IMG/VR virus record: IMGVR_UViG_3300025141_000282
Location: 1-38,434 of that record
Length of the DNA stretch: 38,434 bases
Origin: a virus
Strand: one strand, 5' to 3'
Shown here: in pieces, positions 18,301-25,178 of the stretch
How positions within the stretch are numbered: position 1 is the stretch's first letter
How the letters are laid out: each line of letters opens with the position of its first letter
Translations under genes and position numbers: made by a program
The notes under the pieces: model-generated
Seen by the model: only the letters and a program-made list of their open reading frames with translations
What the model was told of the DNA's origin: nothing
Database searches by the model: none

Positions 18301-21300
18301 TCTTTTTTAATTATATTTCCAAGCCAGCCGTAACTACTAGACAACCTTACAGCACCATTCCAAGTATTGGCACTTGGAAGAGCCGTAGAACCCGAAGAAA
18401 AATCTTCGACGTTAAAGCTGGCGCTGTTTGTCTGCGCACCATAATAGCCAGCGCTGTCTGAATTTCCAGCATTTGATGCAGACACTGTAGAGAAGTCCCA
18501 ATTTAGTGCCAGGGTATCTATTTGTGGTATTTCCACCGGGAGACCTAGATCCTCGAAAAGATAAGCGCTTCGTCGCGGATGAAGGGTTCCAAAATTTTCT
18601 GGGTCTCGGGCATGAGCTTTGATAACCTCATCATTTAAATAACTCTGCCAATAGCGCGCAGAGGTAATTTTCACATCAGAACGCTGTAGTACACCGCTAA
18701 CAAAATCTGTTCTATGAGCCCCAAGATATACTCTTTTGGAGCTTGTCATAAATTGCGTTCCTTGATCATTTGTAATCGTCCCAGTGACAAGAAATTCATT
18801 TATTACAACATCTGCTTGTGAGTTTACTCCATAAAATTCTACATGATATGTTGTATCGCCCGTAAAAGACCCGTGTACATTTCCGGCAAACGGATAGTTT
18901 GTGGGCTTTACTCGTACGGCGAAATTCCACTTGCTGTTATCATATACATTAGAAAATACAGAACTTGTAAGTTCTGGAATTAAAGCGCCGTCGAGGCCCG
19001 TGTCGGAGCCCGTTAGCATAAAATAGGCATCTTTCCTGTTATAGCCTTTGGCGCTAACAATATCAATAGAGTCTGTTTTTCTTATTGCATAAACTTGAAA
19101 ATTACTTGGATCTGCGTCGTACCAAGATAAATCTGTTAAATTCTCACTGCCATCGCTAGAGCCGGATTGTTTTGCTGTGTGTATTCCAAACAGCGAAGAA
19201 GTCATATTGGAAAAATGTGTGTAATAAGGGCTAGCCGGAGAGAATTTTTTGGGAAAAATAACTTCTGCTTCCATTGTCATTGGCACACTAGCTGAAGCAC
19301 CGTTAATGGCTCCAGAAATAAATGAAGTGGAATTAACATTCGAACTAGCTGTGAATTGATAAACGGTGGCCTCATTCCTGTCAGGGTGGCTAAAATCGAC
19401 TGCCTTCTTTTTTACAGACAAGGAACTAAAATTATTTTCGAAGGCGTACGTAACATTATCACCGTAAAGATTAAGTTTTAAAAGCTCGTGGCCAACGCCA
19501 TAGCATCGAATTAGATTTCTAAACGCCTTCTCAGTTCCCTTGGATTTATAAATATAAGATAAGTTGTTATAGATATTTTGATATATTTTATTTTTTATGT
19601 CATAAAGTTTTTCTGCAAACAGTTCGCTCTCGCCTCTATTGAGAAAATATTCAATAATTTCTGCGTCTGGGAAGAGATCTGGAGCTATGAAACCTTTTGC
19701 TTCCAACAGCCTATTTGTAAATGGGTATGGCTTTTGCGTTCCACTTAAATAATTAACATTTTTAATTCTCGGCAGCTCTTGTATCTGCAAATATAGTGTG
19801 TCTAGATATGTTGCAATGATTTGTGTTAATTTTTTGAGTGTTCCGTCTGTATCTTCTTCAATAATCCAAGATGGGAAGGAGTTATAAAGAGAGGAATTAT
19901 TCCTGTAATCGTATTCTTTTCCTATCAACATCGATGAAGTTAGCAGCGAATCGACTTTTGCGTGCTCTGAATATAAAATTGGGTCTAAAAATTCAAAACT
20001 GGCACTAGCAAAAGACGATGAAACAATTGCCGATCCAGTGTTCCTAGACGTAGTTGTGTAACCATTCCAAGCGCCGTTGCTAATTCTGCCAGAATAATCT
20101 AATACGGTATTATCAATGCTGGCGGCGCCGACAATTCCTTCATTAAATTTATAGTAGACTCCTAAATCAGTATTTGCAGTATCCGTATTTGCGCCGCCGC
20201 CGACTTGGCTAATCCAATATCGCCCAATATCTTGCGCTGTTCTGTTTGTTTTCCAGAATCTAAATTCATCCAAAGAAGCCGATAGCTTGCCCCAGCCCAA
20301 ATCTGTACTTTGAAAGGATGCAGATGGGGCACTAGCTAGTGCTCCAACTGTTGCAACCATTGCACCGCTGACATAATCTATAGTTGCAGTAGAAGCGCCT
20401 TTTGCAAGATTGTCGGAGGAGCCGGCAATCGTACTATCGCATTGACCGTCGATATATAATTTTGCTAGCAAATTACTTCCGGAATTAGCAACAGAGATTG
20501 CATAATGATGCCAATTCCCGTCCGCCATGGTGCTTGTTGTGACCGATCCAGAGCCGAGAGATGCAGTCGCAAAGCCTACATTTCCGGACATATAAGTTAA
20601 AAGAAGTGGAGAGAAAGTGCTTGAATCTGCGCTTGGATATCCACCAGTTAATTCAATTGTCATGCGGCCGTAACCATCTGCAGTATAAGCTGCATTGGCC
20701 GTATATGTATCGAATATTACTTCCCTGGCTCGCGAGCCAGAGAAAGCATCCTTTCTCATCCAAAATTCTACAGTATTTCCATCTGCGCCGTCGATTTTTA
20801 GATTTGATTCTCTATTTTTTGAAAGATCAAGTAAATTTGAATAGCCACTTTTGTAATCCCCAGAGGCGTTAGTGATTTCCTTGCCTTTCTCTCTTTTACT
20901 AACATGCGGGCCGCCCTTAAAGAGAATGTATTCTCCCAAAGAACTGCTTGTATAGTGGGTCGATTCATTTGCCACTAAGCCCCAGCCGTCTGCTGCAAAT
21001 GTAATATATCCAGTTGTTCTGGGATATCTATTCTCAAAAATATAATTTTCGAAATAAGAAGAACTATTGTGCCAATCTAATTTTTCTTTTCGAGAGCCGT
21101 CATATGGGTAAGTTTTATAAACTCTTTTGATGGCATCTTCGTAGTATTGCTCTGCTAAGCCAAATTTTGCAAAATTTGATGCACTTGTAAAGTCTACATG
21201 TGGTACAAATCTATCTTTTTCTTCTATAAAAGATTCAATATACCCTGCAGACTCCACTTCCTTTCCAGCAGTCTCCACGTCTGTAGATGTTAGAATTGTT

Positions 21301-21341
21301 TTTAATTCGTTATCTTTGCTAAAGATCTTCTTAATGCTCAT
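12369..21341 (-). CDS. Giant baseplate wedge-like protein: LamG, tail-protein-I-like, LamG-like
   Basis: A 2990-residue protein. Residues of about 170-385 form a LamG/concanavalin-like sandwich: VEFWMRKDAFSG, DGNWHHYAISV (about 275), AKLYIDGQ (about 295) and LDEFRFWKTNRTAQDIGRYW (about 356-375). Residues of about 480-625 resemble P2 tail protein I, whose T4 counterpart is gp7: LKKLTQIIATYLDTLYLQIQ, KGFIAPDLFPDAEI, then YIYKSKGTEKAFRNLIRCYG leading into LLKLNLYG. A second sandwich-like region spans about 645-910 and closes with ITSARYWQSYLNDEVI. A helical domain follows (about 1040-1180), then a Pro-rich linker (about 1205-1270) and a long beta-rich part containing YKETMWPREENTF near 1940. The C-terminus is helical, then Thr-rich (VVTTTTQTVE, TVTTTTTKQRTEG). 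T4 gp7 is 1032 residues, so this would be nearly three times larger. The gene lies downstream of the gp25 and gp6 homologues, where gpI/gp7 is expected. Confidence 0.8.
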   Translation of the reverse strand: MSIKKIFSKDNELKTILTSTDVETAGKEVESAGYIESFIEEKDRFVPHVDFTSASNFAKFGLAEQYYEDAIKRVYKTYPYDGSRKEKLDWHNSSSYFENYIFENRYPRTTGYITFAADGWGLVANESTHYTSSSLGEYILFKGGPHVSKREKGKEITNASGDYKSGYSNLLDLSKNRESNLKIDGADGNTVEFWMRKDAFSGSRAREVIFDTYTANAAYTADGYGRMTIELTGGYPSADSSTFSPLLLTYMSGNVGFATASLGSGSVTTSTMADGNWHHYAISVANSGSNLLAKLYIDGQCDSTIAGSSDNLAKGASTATIDYVSGAMVATVGALASAPSASFQSTDLGWGKLSASLDEFRFWKTNRTAQDIGRYWISQVGGGANTDTANTDLGVYYKFNEGIVGAASIDNTVLDYSGRISNGAWNGYTTTSRNTGSAIVSSSFASASFEFLDPILYSEHAKVDSLLTSSMLIGKEYDYRNNSSLYNSFPSWIIEEDTDGTLKKLTQIIATYLDTLYLQIQELPRIKNVNYLSGTQKPYPFTNRLLEAKGFIAPDLFPDAEIIEYFLNRGESELFAEKLYDIKNKIYQNIYNNLSYIYKSKGTEKAFRNLIRCYGVGHELLKLNLYGDNVTYAFENNFSSLSVKKKAVDFSHPDRNEATVYQFTASSNVNSTSFISGAINGASASVPMTMEAEVIFPKKFSPASPYYTHFSNMTSSLFGIHTAKQSGSSDGSENLTDLSWYDADPSNFQVYAIRKTDSIDIVSAKGYNRKDAYFMLTGSDTGLDGALIPELTSSVFSNVYDNSKWNFAVRVKPTNYPFAGNVHGSFTGDTTYHVEFYGVNSQADVVINEFLVTGTITNDQGTQFMTSSKRVYLGAHRTDFVSGVLQRSDVKITSARYWQSYLNDEVIKAHARDPENFGTLHPRRSAYLFEDLGLPVEIPQIDTLALNWDFSTVSASNAGNSDSAGYYGAQTNSASFNVEDFSSGSTALPSANTWNGAVRLSSSYGWLGNIIKKEHTGKGDFFLPNDTGSISREYIHSARQNLPENLQSSDTVKVLSRDDEVFTRDTRPTTHFFAVEKSMHQIISQEMLNMFATIVDFNNLIGEPVNTYRQDYKDLAKLRQFFFEKVQKDPDTERFFDYYKWIDGALSEMIVQIMPASARHADKIRNIIESHILERNKYFAKFPTLDSHRSSDDIETAVGAQSSDGGPKDLPPVAVGMGQAPPATQNYSVMPNIVPGTQLSTNLPKPGTTEPGPLFKHISQERNKPTNSNTGDIRTGDDAVDDAREAIRKVIKEAHGRHSRSPANFTVDRKSTIEITSGHNVHRNKKNSGHKPTVDFSSREDDITILSTDIEREGELAGKIRDLAQPERKIKIPFKITSPLISDSYGDYIVPFNLRKTTADGGYIKQISGTFSSSVDVTNLHYDSTSPTNEVPLQSPFTEKFVGGNQHRHTDINFNAQDTPATRAEAWKISLSSNTITFSKPDSAENPRAQLSRDEHTKRPVNIRNIRQTTGSNLTNIGNYTHDYEIVQTSGRGINNRHFTENEGISVEWLATQKPDSFALPIYGVPEYTKVDRAVSGTNSFVFVERFSAPGDPTTMCEGMLDIESGEKSIYNALPWRNLSVRMPLYNLLADHTNKGGFYSDTGFSSSYRDAINDGIKSAGSYPGRNGSINSSNYHGSSSFHKTHRNTKRVLKYTSAQDVYTSSVHDNWFIQRPIPQSDMQQQWITGAATNSIIGYQEKDHANAGKASTDIIFKLQSDIENANGVKVDFVGMNNVVVDSIIRSSNTLSSSTNSYGNTTLGTVSDSSMLNALLLNRNGPTQYPSWKQLRTGDHQIARDQRNNNILSIVEGVGKGGHTFLNLTESVVTSRYSPIKHVLIPKGTTQPLLFKHTYANNLGTFANKKFVEKLNTYIPGGEQTYDELRKLYLNNSMPAYAPEFISFSYKETMWPREENTFLDKIRSRQKFDFNWRDSRAERAQTSVLNSAGKTISNQSMWSLDARLDFTTAANAVGETGGAGELLNNHVIYHSASSDPHLSLTAGPLYAYTQWDETGGIDNGAVFSSDVLWEAGTQAGKNPFYNSYSDYNEDIKRVGKDYSIIPEFRISEHVEHYIKEKEGNFFTHRDNILTLTGAAPVSASNEDNWWKIYSHGDFLKNFKVVKDLEKGFSGPSEIKLTCKALMKFLPYHGFYPAQRTVQLFQLFSGSYAHDITRLPLDKDGNRFKPDLTNGSHNRTFFQPLFAPGVLFNSIKSGLAVDWPVHLNTFPTGAFTGSTANNTVDNCTANNNATPSISFPRIGTNFDFRVPFEALINPREYLAGKHIADSNPHPSASLGSIVRWGGGSTSPLYEMAMHNFLAESVEFFLDGGELTNFQSALDTDQNFFFFEETKPYMMDVNIYKSHNYDTAVMSTDYESVHIHAADYPARMEMYDNWGAFGPLVDQSFEFSGSASKPVNVMTGAARNPFTPPYWSGKARVRLSFTPYNGPGRYTIPEIITHATASYARFMGTAGIQGDGIYQDASDHTAMKTASYSYGALNGLFYANLNQSPNYGAGPLATDIPGAGHSASIDYNNAMHISSSFNLFQIVNESEAEISDGDVKSTKIGGFDQGSRWVIQTKWETPCLNFTGSAQTLPLIGSGSAGKGMWHQLGTIPSGSSGIFVEITEPQNHHLMGDLYIKNANDYIIDIPADMKRTGSLAQKCGFIQSSQASSTRKKIGKPTKDSEVSIKEAIVLIPFTNSRNPRTSAITTKFFNLNKSTVKKAIKAVNGGVPQPESETSESIYNMIAAMTEYVIPPKFDFITQMEREQKREFPGKSKVKPFAMYFFEFEHQLTQKDVTDIWQNLPPDIGRSFKESQVTICHKFLKNELMKDIPETDLHWIVFKVKKKAKQNYYEKTADTLDDALFKFDIGSKKSTTPEYSYNWPYDYCSLVELAKIDAEVKFEKLEKEVVTTTTQTVETPEAGKRSLLQGGGDEEGKTVTTTTTKQRTEGASSPRGKE

Positions 21342-21343
21342 GT

Positions 21344-22918
21344 TTATTCGACTCTAAATTTAAATGTATCTGCTTGTTCGGTATATTTTCCATTTTCATA
21401 AAAAACATATTTAATTCCATACATATAGCCTTTTTCTAGCAATGACATGTTTAAATTAAAATAACTTCCACTTGTATCGTAAGAAAGCCGTGTATGATTT
21501 AAACTACCAGTGCCAAAATCAATTGCCGTATGATCATCTCTTACCCTATAAATCTTATAATAGGCATCTTCAACAGTGCTGAATTGTACAGTATTTGATG
21601 CCTTAGTATAAATAGTTGGGCTCCAATCTTTTTTTCGAGCAGAAACTCTGAGGCGAGCCGTTTCGGAAGTAGAATATTTCTGTCTAAGGTTTGGCATAGA
21701 AACAACATAATTTGGATTTGGATCGTACCCTGCAGCATTTAAACTTTTTACATTAATTCCGCTGCCGGTGCGATATTGAGTGTGAGTGGCGGCGCCGCCA
21801 GTGTGCCAAACATCAAATATTTTTGTTAATGTTGATGATCCAGTGAGTGTAAATGAAGCTGAATATATGCCAGTTTCAACATAAGAGGCTGTAGTGTTCT
21901 GATCTGCGGCTGTAACAGTTCCGCCGCCGGCTGAAAGTTCTAGTTTTCCGGATGCTGTCGGGTGTGTGTTCGCAGAAGAGCCGGAATATAAACTAACAAG
22001 TATGGTCCCAGTTTCAACCACTGGGATGTTTTTTAATTGCCCTTTTACATAATTATAAAAATACAACTTCATTAGATTATCAGAAGGAGAGGCGAGAGAC
22101 GAACTTAGATAAAAATTCCCTCTATTGTCTTTTTTAGATGAATCCCATCTTGCTTCTATTACTGGCCTCTTGAAAAAATATTCAGTGCCTCTGGCAAAAA
22201 ATTTCTTTGTGTAATATGAAATTGTTGAGCCCGTTGGGTTGTGTAAAATGCCTACATTTTCTTCTGATCCTGTATATATTGCCTCCTGGCTGCTTGTTAA
22301 AAATACACCTATACCATATCGTGCACTTGATTTGTCCCCAAAGACATTGCCGGCTGAATTAACCCATTGTTCAACTAATGGTGTGATGTCCATCTCTATA
22401 TCTTCTGTGCCATTATCAAAATTTTGCTTAAAAGAAGAGCTTGCAAAATTTAAATCATAGTCGCCACCTGGGCGTGCCCAAGCTGTGCCGGGCTTTGTAT
22501 TCATCCAATCTGAACCAGTAACACCTTTTGTCAAGTCTGTGTATGTTTCCATATCTAAGCCGTCGCCTTCTTCCCAGTCGGCTGTTACGGCTGAAGCGAC
22601 CAAAGTATAATTTTTAGGAACTGTGGTGGCATGCTCCGCGTTAAACATTCTTAAATAAAAGCTAACACTTCCGGAAGCTGGTATGTCGCTGTTTGTTCTA
22701 TCTGTTGCAATATCTGCTGCAGGGAAGTTGATTAATATTCTTGATAATTCGGAAGTTTTTGCGGCGTCAGAGCCGCTAACTGCTTGACCATAAATTGAAA
22801 ATACCTCTAGACTATCAGAAGCGCCCATATTCGAGCCAGTACCGCGGGTTGTAAGATTGGCTTCAAAAGCGTTGGTTATTGTTGTATCTGCATTCGCAAC
22901 ATATCTCTTAATCGCCAT
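21344..22918 (-). CDS. Virion structural protein with DNRLRE-like N-terminal domain
   Basis: A 524-residue beta-rich protein. The first 245 or so residues follow the plan of DNRLRE-type beta-sandwich domains: an opening RYVANADTTITNA, a central RILINFPAADI strand, then VTADWEEGDGLD near 111-122, WARPGG, MDITPLVEQWVN (about 177-187) and YGIGVFLTSSQEA. These domains are common in large surface and adhesion proteins. The C-terminal half has further sandwich-like repeats ending in YKIYRVRDDHTAIDFG and YMYGIKYVFYENGKY. It overlaps the gp6-like stop in TAATG, with AAAGGAA upstream. It sits between the J-like and I-like genes, where simple contractile tails have nothing, so it may be an added wedge accessory or cap. 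The domain match is from pattern only. Confidence 0.83.
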   Translation of the reverse strand: MAIKRYVANADTTITNAFEANLTTRGTGSNMGASDSLEVFSIYGQAVSGSDAAKTSELSRILINFPAADIATDRTNSDIPASGSVSFYLRMFNAEHATTVPKNYTLVASAVTADWEEGDGLDMETYTDLTKGVTGSDWMNTKPGTAWARPGGDYDLNFASSSFKQNFDNGTEDIEMDITPLVEQWVNSAGNVFGDKSSARYGIGVFLTSSQEAIYTGSEENVGILHNPTGSTISYYTKKFFARGTEYFFKRPVIEARWDSSKKDNRGNFYLSSSLASPSDNLMKLYFYNYVKGQLKNIPVVETGTILVSLYSGSSANTHPTASGKLELSAGGGTVTAADQNTTASYVETGIYSASFTLTGSSTLTKIFDVWHTGGAATHTQYRTGSGINVKSLNAAGYDPNPNYVVSMPNLRQKYSTSETARLRVSARKKDWSPTIYTKASNTVQFSTVEDAYYKIYRVRDDHTAIDFGTGSLNHTRLSYDTSGSYFNLNMSLLEKGYMYGIKYVFYENGKYTEQADTFKFRVE

Positions 22919-24735
22919 TATTTAATTGTTCCTTTGATGTCCACATTTGGAAATTTAATTTCAAAAATTCCATTTTCTGGCATTGCAACATATCTACCAT
23001 CTGGTGATAGAAAATAATCTATATCATAATGAATTTGAGAATATTCTGGGCCAGATCTTTTCACGATTTTAACATTTGTTGTATCGGCGACTCCGCGGAT
23101 TCTATTTAAAACTTTATAAACATCGGTTATGTAAAGATTCTCTCCCATTGAAAATATTTTATCAAAATAGAATTCTTTTAATTTAGTGGTGGCCAAACTT
23201 AAAATTTCAAATTTATTACTTTCCACTACGCTTACAATTTCGAACTCGATTCCAATATTAACAACATGTCCATCTAAAATATCAATCGTGTCGTTAATCA
23301 TTTTGTATTGATTTAACCAAGTTTTAATATTTGATTTTAACGTACTATTTGGTATCGTCAAGTGCCCGTTAGCGTTCTCAGTTAAAGCATAAACATTTAA
23401 ATTACGCTTAAACGAATCTACGTCCGGTATGATATGGCACTTTGCAACCGCCCCAAAGCCGGGGGGCATTCTGTAGATTATATTTTGATAATCTTCTAGC
23501 GTCACTGCTCTATTTTGCGTAGGGAACGTAGAACGAATTCTATGTTTAATTTCTTCTAAGGTTGGAAAAGAAACATCACCTGTAATCGGCGATTCATTAT
23601 TGACCTCCAGTGAGCCAACAACATTTTGAATTGTGTTAGCATTTAATGCTACACCTTCTAAAACTGAAGGAAACTCAAAAACTGGAGAGCCAACAACAGT
23701 TACTGTATTGGTGGTTGCATTCGAGTCTTCCGTCGAAGCAACTCTGTATGTGACTTGTAAAGTGGTATTCGATGGGCTTATTCCAAACTTGTCTGATGAT
23801 AATAGATTTGTTGGATCAAAAGCTTCGTCTGTGATATGATTTCTTCCGTGAATTTTTAAAGCCAATTCGCTTGGATCCTTGAGACTGGCATTCTCAGAAG
23901 AGACTTCATTTTCGGAGCCGTAGCCAAATTGTAAAAATGTTCTACCTCCTTCTTTCTCGACAACAAATCTGCGCGGTACGGAAAGGAGTTTCATTATCGA
24001 AGGTGTTGTGGTTTTGTCAGCATTTTTATTTGGAATTGGAACTATCACCACGTCTTGAGATAAAAAGTCGACTTCAAACCATTCATGCCCGTCGCTATCC
24101 GTTACGGATAATATTTCTAAAACTTTATCGCCGCCGGCCAATTCTGTTCTATAGAATGAAGAATACTCTCCAATATCAATAAAATCTATTGCAATTTCTC
24201 CAGCAATAACTTGCCCCTGCGCTTTTATAGCATATTGCGTCACCGCAGAAGTGGAATCATCAAATTTTGCTGCAATTACTTCATTTGCTTCTCCGGAAAA
24301 ATCAATATTTTCGTTTAATATGTATATATTGCCGTTTGTACCATTGAAAGTGCTGCCCTTTTTCAATAGAGGGGCATAATCTAAATCAACTCCGATTCCA
24401 TTAGAATTCGCAGGAGCGAGAATGTAAAACGATAAAACACCAGTAGCAGTTGAAAAGCGCTCATGTTTATAGCCCAACTCTCTACCATGTCTTATTACAT
24501 TATCGATCTCTATGGATGTGTCTAAAAAAGATTCATTCGCTTGATAGTCCAGATAGAAAGAAAGAATATCGCCAACATAAGCCACAGTATCTAACATCAG
24601 CGAGCCAAAAGATGCCTCGTTGAAGTCTTTAAACGTATTTGGGTAATATTTTTTTGTATATTCAATTAAATCACTTTTAATACTCGCAAAATCCCTACTA
24701 GTGTATTTAATTGGTACATTCTCTTTTATAGCCAT
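22918..24735 (-). CDS. Baseplate wedge protein, gp6 / baseplate J family
   Basis: A 605-residue protein with the N-terminal signature of T4 gp6-type wedge proteins: YTSRDFASIKSDLIEYTKKY (11-30), FNEASFGSLMLDTVAYVGD (38-56), LSFYLDYQANESFLDTS (58-74) and RHGRELGYK. A second block typical of baseplate J proteins is found at about 390-430 (IRSTFPTQNRAVTLEDYQN, then IIYRMPPGFGAVAKCHIIPD). T4 gp6 is 660 residues, so the length is close. In contractile tails two copies per wedge form the inner iris that ties the wedges to the tail tube and sheath. The C-terminus, with FYFDKIFSMGENLYITDVYK, matches the dimerising end of the family. It is 23 bases downstream of the gp25 homologue with an AAGGA site, as in the conserved W-J arrangement. 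Confidence 0.92.
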   Translation of the reverse strand: MAIKENVPIKYTSRDFASIKSDLIEYTKKYYPNTFKDFNEASFGSLMLDTVAYVGDILSFYLDYQANESFLDTSIEIDNVIRHGRELGYKHERFSTATGVLSFYILAPANSNGIGVDLDYAPLLKKGSTFNGTNGNIYILNENIDFSGEANEVIAAKFDDSTSAVTQYAIKAQGQVIAGEIAIDFIDIGEYSSFYRTELAGGDKVLEILSVTDSDGHEWFEVDFLSQDVVIVPIPNKNADKTTTPSIMKLLSVPRRFVVEKEGGRTFLQFGYGSENEVSSENASLKDPSELALKIHGRNHITDEAFDPTNLLSSDKFGISPSNTTLQVTYRVASTEDSNATTNTVTVVGSPVFEFPSVLEGVALNANTIQNVVGSLEVNNESPITGDVSFPTLEEIKHRIRSTFPTQNRAVTLEDYQNIIYRMPPGFGAVAKCHIIPDVDSFKRNLNVYALTENANGHLTIPNSTLKSNIKTWLNQYKMINDTIDILDGHVVNIGIEFEIVSVVESNKFEILSLATTKLKEFYFDKIFSMGENLYITDVYKVLNRIRGVADTTNVKIVKRSGPEYSQIHYDIDYFLSPDGRYVAMPENGIFEIKFPNVDIKGTIK

Positions 24736-24758
24736 GTAATCAATTCCTTTTCCTAAAT

Positions 24759-25151
24759 TTAATTAGTTTGATTAACTGTTATATTCAAAATATCAGTTAC
24801 ATTTAATGGTTTAATAAAATACTTTATTCTCACTTCTATAGAATTAAGTTCATTATCAGGAACATCTTCTTTTGGTGATAATACAACCGCACTAACTTCT
24901 AAAAAGGGCATATATTTAGAAACTTGTCTTGTAATGTGTGCTGTAATTTGCTGGTGTATTTCCGAGATATTGTGTTCAAATAAATAATTTCTAATTCCAA
25001 CTCCAAAAGTTGGATCCATCACTCTTTCTCCGGGTGCAGTAAGAATTAAATTTTTTAAATTTTGCGTCACAAGTTCACTATAAGATTTTATTAACGCATG
25101 GCCATCAATATTATCAATTGATAATGGCAGTTTAGGTGCTAATCCTGGCAT
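24759..25151 (-). CDS. Baseplate wedge protein, gp25 / W family
   Basis: A 130-residue protein (T4 gp25 is 132 residues). The family core is clear: the helix HALIKSYSELVTQNLKNLIL (18-37), then TAPGERVMDPTFGVGIRNYL (38-57) running into FEHN, then the helix EIHQQITAHITRQVSKYMPF followed by the strands SAVVLSP and IEVRIKYFI. GER and DPxFGxGIRxxLFE are hallmark residues of the GPW/gp25 fold. In the assembled tail this protein is part of the wedge core and contacts gp6 and gp53, and it helps start sheath polymerisation. It has one of the strongest SD sites in the window, AAGGAGG at seven-base spacing. No C-terminal extension or fusion is present. Confidence 0.95.
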   Translation of the reverse strand: MPGLAPKLPLSIDNIDGHALIKSYSELVTQNLKNLILTAPGERVMDPTFGVGIRNYLFEHNISEIHQQITAHITRQVSKYMPFLEVSAVVLSPKEDVPDNELNSIEVRIKYFIKPLNVTDILNITVNQTN

Positions 25152-25158
25152 GTATTTA

Positions 25159-25165
25159 CCTCCTT
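25159..25165 (-). promoter_or_regulatory. Strong SD site for the gp25-like gene
   Basis: AAGGAGG on the minus strand, seven bases before the ATG at 25151. It follows the stop of the giant 2998-codon gene, so the wedge gene should start translation independently of ribosomes finishing that long frame. Confidence 0.7.
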
Positions 25166-25178
25166 GTCGTGTAGACTG

